Made by a program: the position numbers and the translations under genes. A stretch of 64,000 nt of DNA from Siderastrea siderea (lineage: Eukaryota; Cnidaria; Anthozoa; Scleractinia; Rhizangiidae). Positions 23,301 to 34,486 of this stretch are shown here, one piece after another. The notes beneath the pieces are model-generated. The model had not been told where the DNA came from. It saw only the letters and a list, made by a program, of their open reading frames with translations, and made no database searches. The DNA is taken from positions 49,362,355 to 49,426,354 of the forward strand of contig OZ034974.1 of the NCBI GenBank assembly GCA_964030785.1. Reading direction: 5' to 3'. How positions within the stretch are numbered: the stretch's first letter is position 1; every line of letters starts with the position of its first letter.

Positions 23301-26300
23301 TTGGTCTAACATCATCCAACACGGCGACCAATCCAATCCAATATAGTGTATGCTTCAGCGCTTGCATGTGTGAATCAGACAACGTTGGACGAGCCGCCAA
23401 GCGACTCAGACGTTTTTCACACCTGAGAACCGAAAAAATGGGGACATTGTTAGATAAAATGTTTGATGGAATTCAGTCTTTGCCAGACATCCTCCAACAT
23501 GGTGGCCAAATGAATCTAGTATAGTGTGTCAAACAACAAGGGCACGAGTCAATCAATGTTTAACGAGGCGCTAAGCGAATTAAACCCTGTTCAAAACTTG
23601 AGAACGAGAAATGTTGGTTGATTTTGGACGGAACGGTAGATAGAAAACAGTCTTCTTCATCATCCGACTTGGTGGCCTAACGAACCGAATATCCCACGAT
23701 GTAAAAGGGTATTGGATTTGCTTTGTTGGGCATTTCAATAGAATAAAGATTGAATTTAAAAATTACTTTGTTTTCTCTTTTATTGATTAGATTTCAGTAA
23801 AATCAAGAGGAAAGGTGAACAGAGGGGCCTGGACTCCGCTCAGGTTTCAATTGAACGAGTTCCTGTTTGTACAAGCATTCTTGTCAGCGGTATTTCCGAT
23901 GATACTACCCACGACGCCATTGAATTGTACTTTGAAAGTCAAAGAAACCATGGGGGTCCTGTAAAGACTGTACGGTTTAAGCCTAAAAGTGGTCGAGCTG
24001 TGGTGGTGTTTGAGGATCCAAGAGGTTAGAAACTGACTTTGAGCAATTAATTAATTTAAGTTCGAGGAGAAGAGAAAAGCGAATGTTACTCTTTAAGTAA
24101 TAACGTAATGGCAAACCAACTTTTAAACTCTATTATTACTGAAGTTACTGACTGCAAAACGTTCCTCAATTTTACAAAATTTTGGATTTATCAACTGAGT
24201 TGATAAGGTAGATTGGCCACCGTAAAGAGATTGAAAGCTGACGTTTCGAGCGTTAGCCCTTCGTCAGAGCGAATCACAGTTACTTTAGAAACGAACCCCT
24301 TGTTTGGTCCTCAATTTTACACGAGTTAGCTTGGGGTACGGAACGCTCAAACGGTCTGTAGTTCTTCAGTTGGCTCTTGTTAGTGAGTATAGCGAGGCTT
24401 GAGAGACACTCATTCAATTATGGACGTCTGGCGTCTGTTCTAACACCCTTCCCCTTTACAGTTGTTACAGCGAATATCTAGACAGTTTTGCAGTCTGCAG
24501 CAGGCAGTACTGTCATGGCATATTATAGTTAAGGCAATTCAAATGTACTTATCAAGTTACCAGTTAGTGCAGCTGGTGTGACTATACTTTACAGTTATGT
24601 TGGGAGGTTTCAATCTCTCTACCAGGCTGATTTTTCGGTCCGATTACCATACATTGTTTTATGAAAAATGTCTACCTTACTAGGGGCTTTCTGTATTCTT
24701 TCGCTATTATGAACTGAATTATAAAGTGGTATGTGTCCAAAAAGAAAGCCCTTCGTGTTTCCTTAGCCGATTTTCACGCTCTATTTTGGGGGATTTTTAA
24801 TAATAGTTTCCTTCAACTTTGAAGACCAAAATCTTTGATGACATATCCGAATGTGTTCGGTTTAGTAGATGTTTCTGTTTCTTAGTCACTTTTTGCTGCA
24901 ACAACGTATTTTCGCGCATGAAAAGATTGCTAACCTCCTCATTTTTGTCTTCGGGGATCCTAAAAGAGCGACGTTCCAGCTTCCATGGGGAGATAATCGA
25001 GTTTAACCCTTGTTTTCTAGACAGCCCCAGCAGATAAAAACTTGATCTATTTGTTTCTTTATATTATTATTATCCACAGATATGGAAAGAGTGTTAGCCA
25101 GACAGGACGAAAAGCCATACGTCTTAAACAAAGCACAGCTGTCAGTCAGAATCTTCCATGAATTTCTAGACGACGACGATAAAGATGATTCAGGTGACCT
25201 CGGTGCGACAGCAGACGAACCCGATAAAGCTACAGTGAGTCAGCGGCCTGAACCTAAAGCACAGCAGCTCCACATGGCCGTGGACCCGGATGTAATGGAA
25301 TACGTCACAACTACATCACTTCATGATCAACTCAAGATGGCACTGACTGCCAAGACGAGTGAAGTTAACTGGAAGCCGAACAATAAAATGGCTGTTATAG
25401 TGTACCGTGGGGAAGACGAAAGCGATTCTTGGCAGTCTGAGTGCATTGAAGAAGTACAAAACTACCTTGGCAAATTTGCGAAGCGTGATGTCCAAGTCAA
25501 CAAAGATTTCTGGGAAGCAGTGAAGGTTCAGTTATCCAGCATACGCGCATGTTTCGGGGTTGACCCCCCGCTGGTCAAAACTATCGATGGATCATTCGTT
25601 GCAAGAATTGTTTCTCTAAGTTCAGATGCAAATGATTTTGAAGATAAATTGAAAGCGAAATTAGAGGAGATCTACCGTGAAGAAACCAGAAAAACGTACC
25701 TGAAGAAGAAAGTTCCCAACGTTGCTAAAGAACGCTTAATTTTGTTAAAGAAGATAAAGTTTGTGGAGAAACTTCAAGAGAAGAACAAGGAGCTGGAGAT
25801 AAAGTTGGACACTGACGTTGAGGAAATCTATTTTGAAGGGCCACAACCGCAGTTCATTGAGGCGACTATGAAGTTCCACAAACTCATGTCGGACATGGTG
25901 GAAAAGAAGTTAAGTGTATCAGATAGCATCATGGAGGTTTTAGCTTCAAAACAAGGTCTCAAAACAGTCAAAATCGAGTTAGAGAAGAACAAGATTGAAG
26001 CTGTTTTTGTGATTGATAGCGAGGCTCGGATCGTGGGAACGTCGGCTGCGCAAGCAGACAAGGCTGCAAGTATTGTGAGTAAGTTGACGTTGGAAGAGAA
26101 GGTTCGCGTGGATGACAAGAGTCAGTATCTTCTGAAAACGCAGGAGTGGCGTCAGCTGTGCGAGGAGCTAAACGACGACGAAGCTGTCCGTGTACATCGG
26201 AATAACTGGAGCGACACTTACGTTAGTGGGTTTCGAGAAGACGTGACAAAAGCGATGAAAAAGCTAACTGCTTATTTAGAAAACAACTGCATTCGGGAAG

Positions 26301-29300
26301 AGCGCTTCAGTTGTCCTTCTAAGCTTATTAGAAGGTATATCTCTGAGCTTCGTCAGGACGACTTACGTTCGATTGAAACCCAACTCGCGGACTTTGAAGT
26401 GAAGATTCAGAAAGGAAAAGGTGATGATGATTTTATCATTTCTGGCAACAAAGAAGGACTGAAACGCGTGAAAAGGAAACTTGAAGATCTTGTTGGTAGA
26501 ACAGAGTCAGAGACGTTTGACGTGAGACAGCCGGGCCTGCGGAAATACTTTGCGAGCGGAAAAGGGGAACGTCTTGTGAAATCAGTGGAAAAAGATCACA
26601 CATGCGCAATACATGTCCAGAAGAGCTTCGGTCAGAAACGAGATGACGTGCGCACTCGAGATGCCAAAGCAACTGCGGAATCTGATGTTACAAGCGGTGA
26701 TGATGACGCCGAAAACGAGGGCAGTGAGCATGACAGTGATGAGGATGATGAGGAGGCAGCTGTAAGCGACGCTGATCCCTCTGCTTTCGTCACAAAAGGC
26801 GGGCATAAAATCTCATGGAGACCTGGAAACATCGAGACGGAGCAGGTCAGTTTGAGAAACTTACTTATTTGCCAAACCTTTATTTCTTTCCTGGAATATA
26901 AAATGGATAGGCATTTCACCTCACCGCTGTCCAAGCAATAACGTGTTTGCTTTGGTTTTGTGCCAATGACCTCTACAACTCGCGTAGTGTGCTTGACAAG
27001 GTTGGAGGTCGGTGGTTGGAGGATGGTCTTCATATTTTTGATGTTTCCTTTCCTCAAGATAACCCTACGATGGACTAGAATCCCATCCAGGGGAGAGAAA
27101 AAATGCTTGTAGTCGCCAAGTGCCACAGGACCGGTGTTAAGTGCCGGCACCGATGAGCAACCTCACACGCTCAGTCCGTTAGTTTGGTCATGGACGTGAC
27201 CTTAATCTTTCTGTAAGACTGAGGTCTTCTCAAACTTTCTGTGAGATTTTGAACAGGCTCCTAAGTGAGGAATAGGGTGCAAGAAAAACTCCGAAAGCGG
27301 GGCGAGCCAAGAGCGGACTGCAATGGGGGGCGGATCCGTTGCCCCATCCTAAGACTCGCGCCGCTCACTTCGCTTTCCGAGTTGTCTTGGCTCTGTTCCT
27401 TACTAAAGCGTCCGTTCATAAGCTATGTAATATGGAATATGTAATGCTACATCACGTGGCTTTTCTCAGGTACTAAAGGCTGCGACAGAGTTGCTTAACT
27501 CATGTCTTTCCTTGGCCTTCCTCGCAATTCTTCAGATGTGACTAGCGGTCTTCAGCTCAACCTCAACTGTTCTCTGCCAAGCTTTATCATATGGAAGTGT
27601 GAAAGGAGTCTGCCTCTATTCTCTTTACTTAGTTTCCACACTATCCAATTACGTACCCAAATAAGATTTGAAGCTCGTCACTTTGCGTTGTCTGTTGATG
27701 AAATATGCTAAAGACGATGGCTCCCACCCCTCCAAGACAGGGTATATAGTACTGTATTTATACCTAATCGTACCTTTTTGGTACGCTTCGGCGGCATATC
27801 AGGCGAGTTTGGTCGATACATGGTTCGTATTTTGGCGAGACGCAGTCGAGCCAAAATACCCGTGGTGAGATCAAACGAGCTTGATATGCTGGCGAAACGT
27901 ACCAAAAAAGGTGCGATTAGGTATTTACCGTACCCAAATTCGTCCTAAAACCCGGCGTTTTTTTTTTTTTAGTTACCGTGATTAGTCAGGCGTTGTAGAG
28001 CGACACGTATTTACACTTTTCTGGTCGTCAATACTCTTCTCTAACTCCCCATCTGCCATTTTATTTAATTCTTTTGTTTGGAGTTTTATTTTCTGAATCT
28101 TGGAAGTCCAAGTTAAGAAAGAAATTTGGAAAATCCGGCTCCATTTTGAAACCAAAAAAGTTTCAGTGCTGTCCGTAAAGTTCACGCGAGCGCCCGCCAG
28201 TGTAGCCGCTTCCAATTTTGGCGCGAAATTGTATTTTTTTCCCTCACTTACCGTTAAACAAATTACTTTCTCGTTTGACAAATGTAATAGTTTTACGTTT
28301 CGTTGTATTTCTGTTGTAATTTTCGCCTCTAAAGTCTGCAAAAAAATGTCCATGATATCGTAGGATATCAGGTCAGTGACTTGATATCTCCAATAGGACA
28401 TGTGTGATATCTCACTGACCTGATATCCAGGTCAGTGACTTGATATCGTAGAAAATCATGACAGTAAACAAGGCTTCTGATTGGCTAATTCACAATTTGG
28501 GTACGGAAGTTCATTTAACTCATGTAATGACTATAAATGAATTTAATAAACAAGACTTTCTTGAACCTTAATTGCAGGCTCACATACTGGTCAGCTCTCA
28601 AGGAGCGTGCTTTCAAGCAATCGTCAATGCGGGTGGAGCGGCAATGAGGCAGGGCTTCGTAAATCCAAACACTGGTGACATAACAGTGATCCCTGGGTTC
28701 TCCTTAGGCTGCAATCATGTCATCCACACTAACTGCTCCAAGTGGAACGGAGGCACGGGCGAAGCAGTAAGTACTGGCAGAATTATGATATTTTGAATAA
28801 CAAAACTTCAGTACGGTAACTTAAGTTAACTGAAGTTCATCAGTTAGAGTACTCGACCATCGTACTGAAGGTCATGAGTTGAACTCGGAAGTTTTTTCCT
28901 GTCTCACCCTCTTCATATATTGAATACAGTTCTCTTAAAACTTCGCCGAGCTGAAAGCTTGTGATCTTTCAGAACAACAACTTCTCTTAACAAGCCTAAT
29001 GGTTAAAAAAGATTGCTTAATTACCCAGTTTCCGTGATGAGAAGAACCGAGAATATAACTACTACCCTTGAATGGGATGCTTGGCTGTCGCCTCCAGCGA
29101 ATCCAGATGCCATTTATATACCTGGGTAGAAAGAAACACTGTTAAAACAACGAAGGTATACTACCAGAAGAAAAAACTTTTTGTTGTTTTCATTCTTGTT
29201 GTTGTTGGAATTCTTTAGGGCAACAACCAGAGGCAACTTGAGGCTGAATAAAATTCTTTTTTTATCCAGCTTTATTCCTTGACTCTTCTCGTTATATCCA

Positions 29301-32300
29301 GCTTAACTCAAGTTACACAATCTTATTTCCTTTTTTGTAGGCTTTGCGCAGCATCGTTCAGAAATGTCTCCAGAAAAGTGAAGAGCTTGGAGGGAGGTCC
29401 ATAGCATTTCCTGTCATAGGTACTGGGCACCTGAACTTTCCACCAGATGCGGCCTCAAAAATCATGCTAGAAGAAGTCATCGGCTTTTGCCAAGCCAACC
29501 CTGCATCTACCGTGAAAGATATTCGATTTGTGGTGTTCCAACAAGATCAGGCGCTTGTCACTTCCTTTAAGCAAGAGATGGCGAATTTGAAATCCAAACA
29601 TAAATTCCGTACTGGCTACACCATGCGTAGTTTATTCAAGAATCTTCGGTCCAGATTCGCACGATCCAATCAGACGCCGACAAAGAAAAAAGACCACGTT
29701 AGTATTGAAGTTCTGCAAGGAAACTTGTGCCACGAGTCCACTGATGCAATCGTAAATATAAACAGCAAGGAAATGAACATGGAAAGCGCGGGGGCTTTGA
29801 GCAAGGCGGTGAAACAGGCTGCCGGTCCTGGTGTGCAGGGTGAATGTATTCAGTTGGGAACGCAGTTGGGCGGGTCGGCGGTGATAACGAGTGGCGGGAA
29901 TCTGGCAGCGCGTCACATCATTCACTTGATCCCAGACTCCTCGAACAAGAGCCACCTCCAGCAGTGCGTGGAAAAGTGTCTAAAGGTGGCAGAAGCACAT
30001 GGTGTTCGATCCATTTCTTTCCCAGCTATTGGAACTGGAGCTTATAACATGTCTGCGGCAGATTCAGCCAGTTTAATATTTCAAGCTCTTAGCAACTTTA
30101 GTGCAAGTTTCAGCATCATCCGAAAAGTCAGGATCGTAATCTTCCAAGCTCAAATGCTACAGGCATTTCAACAAGAGCAGCAAAGGCACCAGCTGTTTCT
30201 AAACCGGAGCGTGGCCCAGCCACGTGTCAGCATGGGAACCGGTCTCACTACTGAAGTCATCAATGGTGATTTGACTCAAGAGACAACCGACGCCATTATG
30301 AATATCATCAGTACCGACATGAACATGAACAATGCTGGAGAATTAAGCAAAGCTATCTCAAAAGCCGGAGGTCCTCAGATCCAACAAGAATGCACTCAAA
30401 TGGGAAAACAAACTGCGGGAACAGCTGTGATGACAAGTGGGGGCAACTTAGCAGCGCCTCACGTTATACATATCGTACCAGGTTTGTTTGTTATGCTGTA
30501 ACGTCCGAGTTATAAGTTTCATTTCAGTCACATCAAATGTAGTTCAAACCCAAATCGCAATAAATCAGCCCAGAAACGACATGAAGAATTCCCTTTCGTT
30601 TATTGTTTTGTGGGTACCAGATATTTAAGTACTCGTATTGGACGCGACGCATAAATTGCGTCTAAGAATCAACTTTTAACTACGGGAACTTGAATACTCC
30701 AGTTTCTTTGGCCCTGTGCGATTGCTTCAAGCTCGCTGGCGATAAACAGAAGAGGCCAGAATTACTGAATTGTTGTCAGGTACAATACTGTTTCATGTGG
30801 ATTATTTTGACGAAAGTTGGGCAAACCCTCTCTTGAATTTCTTTCTTCACTTTGTGATGCGTAGGTTCAGGCCTCGTTCACACGAAATCAGTCTTTGTTC
30901 AACAGCATTTAGTACTATTCAGATTATCAATGGGGTGACCAAATGCATTTAAAATGCCAAATTCAATAATGTTGAACGGTGTTTAACGTTAAATCCGTTT
31001 TGGCAGGGCCTTAAAGCTCATTTGTTGTATTTTGTAATTCCAGGTTCCTCAGACAAGCAACATCTTCAGTCCTGTTTGGAAGCTGGCCTTCGCCTGGCAG
31101 ATACAAAGAACCTTCAGACAATCTCCATTCCAAGCGTAGGCACTGGCGGATACGGCCTGGCTGCGGCAGACTCGGCTCAAGTGACATTTCAAGCTCTGAA
31201 CGCCTTCAGTGGCAGTTGTAAGAACGTTCGTAAAGTGCGCGTTGTCGTATTTCAATCTCAAATGGTGCAAGAATTTATACAAGCGCAGCAGGGACAAACA
31301 GTGCAAGGTGTGGATGAGCAGGAAGGTGATTCATCTTCAGATGATGGAGCTGTCATGCAACCAAGAAAACGCGGAATTAAAATTAGTGCAACGAATGACC
31401 ATTCTGTGAGCATTTTTGTGACAGGCAAGGACAAGGCAAGCGTCGGAAAAGCTGTCGACGCCTTGAAAAAAGGTTTCTCAGACGCCTGCATGACTCAAAA
31501 AGTGGAAAATGAGACCGTAAGCCAACTTTCCCAAAAGGAAATCAACACGTTGAGAAGAAAAGCCAAAGACCGTGACGTCAGACTTGAAATCGAGGCCGAT
31601 GTAGATCGCATTGTGGTGCGGGGTGACCCAACTGAAGTGACGGGCATGGTCGGGGAGATCTGGCACGAGATAAATGGGAGAAATAAAAAGATCCAAGAAG
31701 AACAACAGGCTATGCTGGTGTCGAAGAATATTGAATGGAGTTATGAAATACGCGGAGCACAAATGGTGTTCGGTACGAAAACAAACGCAAAGATCGAGAT
31801 GGCGTACAGCAAAGAACAGGCTACTGTACAAGTATCTTTGTTATCAGATGAGTTTGCCATCGATTTAAAAGCTAAAACTGGCCGCGGACGGCGAACCGGA
31901 GAGACAATAACTCTTTCCAGGAAAGTGAAAGGAGCTGAAGAAGGTTAGTGAGTTTAAATTCAGTGCTAGTTGCCTTTTACAATTACCACCGTTGCTACGG
32001 TAAAGATGGGCAGAGTTAACATATACACTGTACACTGTATGGTCCGACGGAGGTTTAAACGAATAACGAACGTACAATATTTCATGGAAGCTTGTGAGAG
32101 GAGCGACCGTGAGGAGGCTGAGGAGGTAGAAGGCTTGCTTCTTTCAAAGGGTGGGGTTGCATTTTGTGAATAAGTTGTTAACAGTATTTTTTTATTCTCT
32201 CTTACTAGGAATTCCTCTTCCTGGGCACTGGGCGCCAATGCCACCGTCGGAGAAGACTGTGCATAGAGTGCAGCTCACCCCAGGTTCCTCTGAGTACCAA

Positions 32301-34468
32301 GATGTCTTGCGTAAGATGCAAGCGACCGCTGGTGCATTGCCCGTGCAGAAAATCGAAAGAATACAAAATCCTCATCTCTATCAATCCTACATGGTACGAA
32401 AACAGAAAATGGATAAAGACTATGGTGGAAACAGCGAAAGACAACTGTTTCATGGAACCGATGGTAAAAATATCAGCCATATTAACGCGCAAGGATTTAA
32501 CAGAAGCTTCTGTGGGGCCCACGGTGAGTTTTTATGGATTGACAATTGTCTGGTAAAAGGGAAGGACTGAAATATTTCTCTCAATCGGGAGAGGTGTTAC
32601 TAGCTTATTGTAACAGCTTATTCTTGTCTCAGCCTTGAAGAAGGCTTGTTGTATGTATGTTGAAATATCGGCCAATATATCAGCCCTTCTCTCGTAGTGC
32701 CTGACTTGCGATCGGTGTGTTTTACTTACACTTAAGCTGTCCTCTGGTACGCGTATCTCTACAACAAGAGTTATAGCAAAAAGTAGCAGAATAGTTGATT
32801 TGTGCGTTGTGTAGTCCTTTGCATTCAAAAGTTTTGTATTTCTCAGCCTGTTTTGAACATGTACACTACTTTTAAAGGTAGTGTCACAGATAATCACATG
32901 CACGCGCCTGTCTTAGGCTTCGCTCGAGAACCAGTCTCTCGTTTCAGGCTTCGAACGAACAATCAGAAAAGAGAGACTGCCTAACGGCTGAGGTGGGGTA
33001 TGAGCCCTGAAAACTCAAGCGCAGATTTCTTTTCAAAAAGCTTCTAGTGCAGGCCAGGTCGCTCACAAAGATAACGTGCGTCTAATATATAGATTTAGCC
33101 AAGCCTAAAAGCGGAGCCTCCCTTTTTGTTTTGTTTGTTTGTTTGTTTGTTTGTTTTTTTGCTGGCAGTTATTAATTTGTGAAACTACTCTCATTCAAGT
33201 CGTTAAATTAAAAAAAAAAAACAAGAAAAGAAAAAACAAAAGAACAAATTTCCACTGTCGCTGACAGCCGAACCCGGATCGTTGGCGTATGAAGCCCGAT
33301 ATTAGTCCACTTGGCCATGAGCGTTTAAGGACATTTTAAAGTTAATTTTAGTACTTATTTCTTTCTTCGTGACAAGCTGCCCATCAGCATGAAAATGCTG
33401 GTGTTTTTCCGGGCAAAATGTGTTCGGAACGCCGTAAAAACCATGGTTGTGGACAGAAAAAACCAAAAAGCACTAGCTCTGCTATATTTGGCGTCGAAAC
33501 CGCTGCGGAAAGCTGCGAACTCAAGCGGTGTGCCGACCGAGTTCGAACAGAACCGACAAGGCAAATTTGAACTTTTCGCCTGAACTTTATCGCCTTACTT
33601 TTTTCGCCTAAATTGAACTTTTCCCCTTCCACCAAAAAGACAACTGAGTATTCTTTTGAACTTTTTTTTTCCATTAACAAATTTGTTTTTGACTTGTGTT
33701 GTCTTTGCTTGTTTTGCTTCAACGCGGGTCAACATGCGATTTCGCGCCAAAAACACATGGGATTCAGGACAGGGTTATATCCAGTGTATGAAGTGTATTG
33801 GTTAACCTGTGGTGCGGACGGACGGACAGACGTACGTACGTACAGACGGTCACGTGACTATTACGTCACTACCAAAATTTCTTGGCTTGATAGGTTACCA
33901 AATTCCTTAGCAATGGAGCTCCGCTGACGCGCTAGCGCGCTGGCTCCGCTATAAATGGCAAGGGATAAGACATTGTATTCGTAGGCCTGATAGGGCGCCT
34001 ATTGGGATCTCCGTATGGCGTACGCGTGCAACGTATTCAAGTTACGCATACGTGAGCGAAAAAACACGCCACAAGAGGACACGAATTAGCGTTTTCAGGG
34101 CGAGCAATTTGTGGGTTCTACCTTGAAAATTTGTTTGAAATGTTTGTTTCGACTACTTTTTGAGGGCGCAGTATTTTTTCGTTGTTTTCTTAGGAACGGC
34201 CTATGGACGTGGTGTCTACTTTGCCAGAGACGCCTCTTACTCAGTTGGATACGCTGGACGTGGAGGTGGGGGTCGCTTCATGTACCTTGCCCGGGTCCTG
34301 GTTGGTAAATATTGTGTAGGCAACTCCAGTATGATCGTGCCTCCGCCTAAAGACCCTACCAGACCGGAAATACTACATGATTCTGTTGTAAATCAACTGG
34401 GAAATCCCGGTATCTTTGTAGTTTTCTTTGATAACCAGTGTTACCCTGAATACCTAATAACCTTTTAG
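19508..34468 (+). CDS. PARP14: PARP14-like mono-ADP-ribosyltransferase gene, 9 exons, 2125 aa
   Basis: Exons 19508-19526, 20521-22059, 23791-24024, 25080-26845, 28578-28766, 29341-30481, 31044-31943, 32209-32523 and 34194-34468 sum to 6378 nt in one frame. An in-frame TAA precedes the ATG. Layout: acidic (1-60), CUE-like helices (68-110), RGG-rich (227-444), RRM-like (470-525 and 547-600), KH-like region (600-1160), macrodomains (about 1172-1330, 1367-1530, 1548-1705), WWE (1855-1930), PARP catalytic (1950-2125). The last part has the ART residues H2011 (FHGT), Y2043 (GVYFA) and I2108 (GIFVVFF); Ile in place of PARP1's Glu indicates mono- rather than poly-ADP-ribosylation. From RRM to PARP this matches vertebrate PARP14, an interferon-linked protein that binds, removes and adds ADP-ribose. 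The CUE/RGG N-terminus is not part of that design as I know it. A role in innate immunity is inferred. Confidence 0.9.
20158..20395 (+). repeat. (ATT)n / (AAT)n microsatellite
   Basis: A perfect ATT run at about 20329-20388, with AAT units upstream, in PARP intron 1 about 130 bp before the exon 2 acceptor. Confidence 0.9.
20521..22059 (+). CDS. PARP14: PARP14-like exon 2 (acidic, CUE-like, RGG-rich, RRM-like)
   Basis: Codes aa 7-520. It opens with a Glu/Asp run. A CUE-like stretch follows, with 'LKKLEEVFSCLP' and 'GNLEIASQRLQEF'. Then comes a long Gly/Arg region with many RGG and GRG triplets ('RGGARGGPRGGPRGG'). It ends with an RRM-like 'NKLLVCNLS' strand. The acceptor is ttcacag and the donor gtaagt. 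RGG regions usually bind RNA; that role here is inferred. Confidence 0.85.
22278..22990. mobile_element. Repeat element, copy 1, in PARP intron 2
   Basis: It begins with a foldback of about 165 bp (CCTAATCGTACCTTTTTGG mirrored near 22420-22443). A body rich in Lys/Glu codons on the minus strand follows ('MTDEELEKSI'). It ends near GATTGGCTAATTCACAG. The same unit and order recur at 27758-28505. Confidence 0.8.
22998..23700 (+). repeat. Degenerate tandem repeat, about 180-bp unit, four copies
   Basis: Recurrent anchors 'CAGTCTTCGTGCAACA', 'CCAACATGGTGGCC'-type and 'GCGAATC...AACG' recur every 170-190 bp through the end of PARP intron 2, stopping about 90 bp before exon 3. Copies are diverged. 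Confidence 0.65.
23791..24024 (+). CDS. PARP14: PARP14-like exon 3 (RRM-like unit)
   Basis: Codes aa 520-598. It has the RRM-like order 'TSILVSGISDDTT', a helix, 'GPVKTVRFKPKSGRAVVVF'. The acceptor is gattag; the donor gttaga is weak. Confidence 0.8.
24190..24295 (+). repeat. Dispersed-repeat fragment in PARP intron 3
   Basis: The text 'GCTGACGTTTCGAGCGTTAG' followed by CCCTTCGTCAGAGC can form a short hairpin. It resembles a terminal segment common in cnidarian retroelements; the family is not assigned. Confidence 0.4.
25080..26845 (+). CDS. PARP14: PARP14-like exon 4 (KH-like region, start of macrodomain 1)
   Basis: Codes aa 598-1186, an alpha/beta region of KH-like repeats as between the RRMs and macrodomains of PARP14. 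Next comes an acidic linker, then 'HKISWRPGNIETEQ', the first strand of macrodomain 1. The donor is gtcagt, phase 0. Confidence 0.88.
27758..28505. mobile_element. Repeat element, copy 2, in PARP intron 4
   Basis: Same orientation and order as 22278-22990, including the foldback head and the body. The region near 28330-28460 has extra 'GATATC' repeats. It stops about 70 bp before the exon 5 acceptor. Confidence 0.8.
28578..28766 (+). CDS. PARP14: PARP14-like exon 5 (macrodomain 1, middle)
   Basis: Codes aa 1187-1249: 'AHILVSSQGACFQAIVNAGG' through 'PGFSLGCNHVIHTN'. The loop after 'LVSS' is several residues shorter than usual, and the Asn-Gly-rich ADP-ribose loop is not conserved. The acceptor is attgcag and the donor gtaagt. 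Confidence 0.85.
28830..28905 (+). repeat. tRNA-like SINE head in PARP intron 5
   Basis: It reads 'CAGTTAGAGTACTCG' (A-box-like) and 'GGTCATGAGTTGAACTC' (B-box-like). It is followed by non-tRNA body sequence. A functional tRNA is unlikely. Confidence 0.5.
29341..30481 (+). CDS. PARP14: PARP14-like exon 6 (macrodomains 1 end, 2, 3 start)
   Basis: Codes aa 1250-1630. It completes macrodomain 1 ('SIAFPVIGTGHLNFP') and carries all of macrodomain 2 ('EVLQGNLCHESTDAIVNINS', 'SISFPAIGTGAYNM'). It starts macrodomain 3 ('EVINGDLTQETTDAIMNI', 'HVIHIVPG'). The donor is gtttgt. Confidence 0.9.
31044..31943 (+). CDS. PARP14: PARP14-like exon 7 (macrodomain 3 end, KH-like, WWE)
   Basis: Codes aa 1630-1930: the second half of macrodomain 3 ('ISIPSVGTGGYGL'), a KH-like stretch, then a WWE domain starting 'IEWSYEIRGAQMVF'. 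The acceptor is attccag and the donor gttagt. Confidence 0.88.
32209..32523 (+). CDS. PARP14: PARP14-like exon 8 (catalytic domain, first half)
   Basis: Codes aa 1930-2035 and carries 'QLFHGTDGKNISHINAQGF', with the NAD-binding His2011. The acceptor is ttactag and the donor gtgagt. Confidence 0.9.
33083..33955 (-). mobile_element. SINE-like composite repeat, copy B
   Basis: In PARP intron 8. On the minus strand it shows an ORF-like block, a tRNA-like head, and the tail with 'TTTTAGGCTTGGCTAAATC'. A (TTTG)n tract at 33125-33158 interrupts it near the tail. Confidence 0.7.
33250..33330 (-). repeat. tRNA-like SINE head, copy B
   Basis: The minus strand reads GGCCAAGTGG (Leu/Ser-tRNA-like A box) and GGGTTCGG (B-box-like). 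Confidence 0.5.
34194..34468 (+). CDS. PARP14: PARP14-like exon 9 (catalytic domain, second half, stop)
   Basis: Codes aa 2035-2125 with 'YGRGVYFARDASYS' (Tyr2043), 'GIFVVFFDNQ' (Ile2108) and the PARP14-type end 'YPEYLITF' followed by TAG. The acceptor is ttcttag, after a 1.67-kb intron holding a repeat composite. Confidence 0.92.
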
Positions 34469-34480
34469 TTACAAAAGCAG

Positions 34481-34486
34481 AATAAA
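34481..34486 (+). other. Candidate poly(A) signal after the PARP14-like gene
   Basis: AATAAA lies 12 bases past the stop codon. A second AATAAA near 34956 may be the one used, since the first would leave almost no 3' UTR. Confidence 0.35.
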
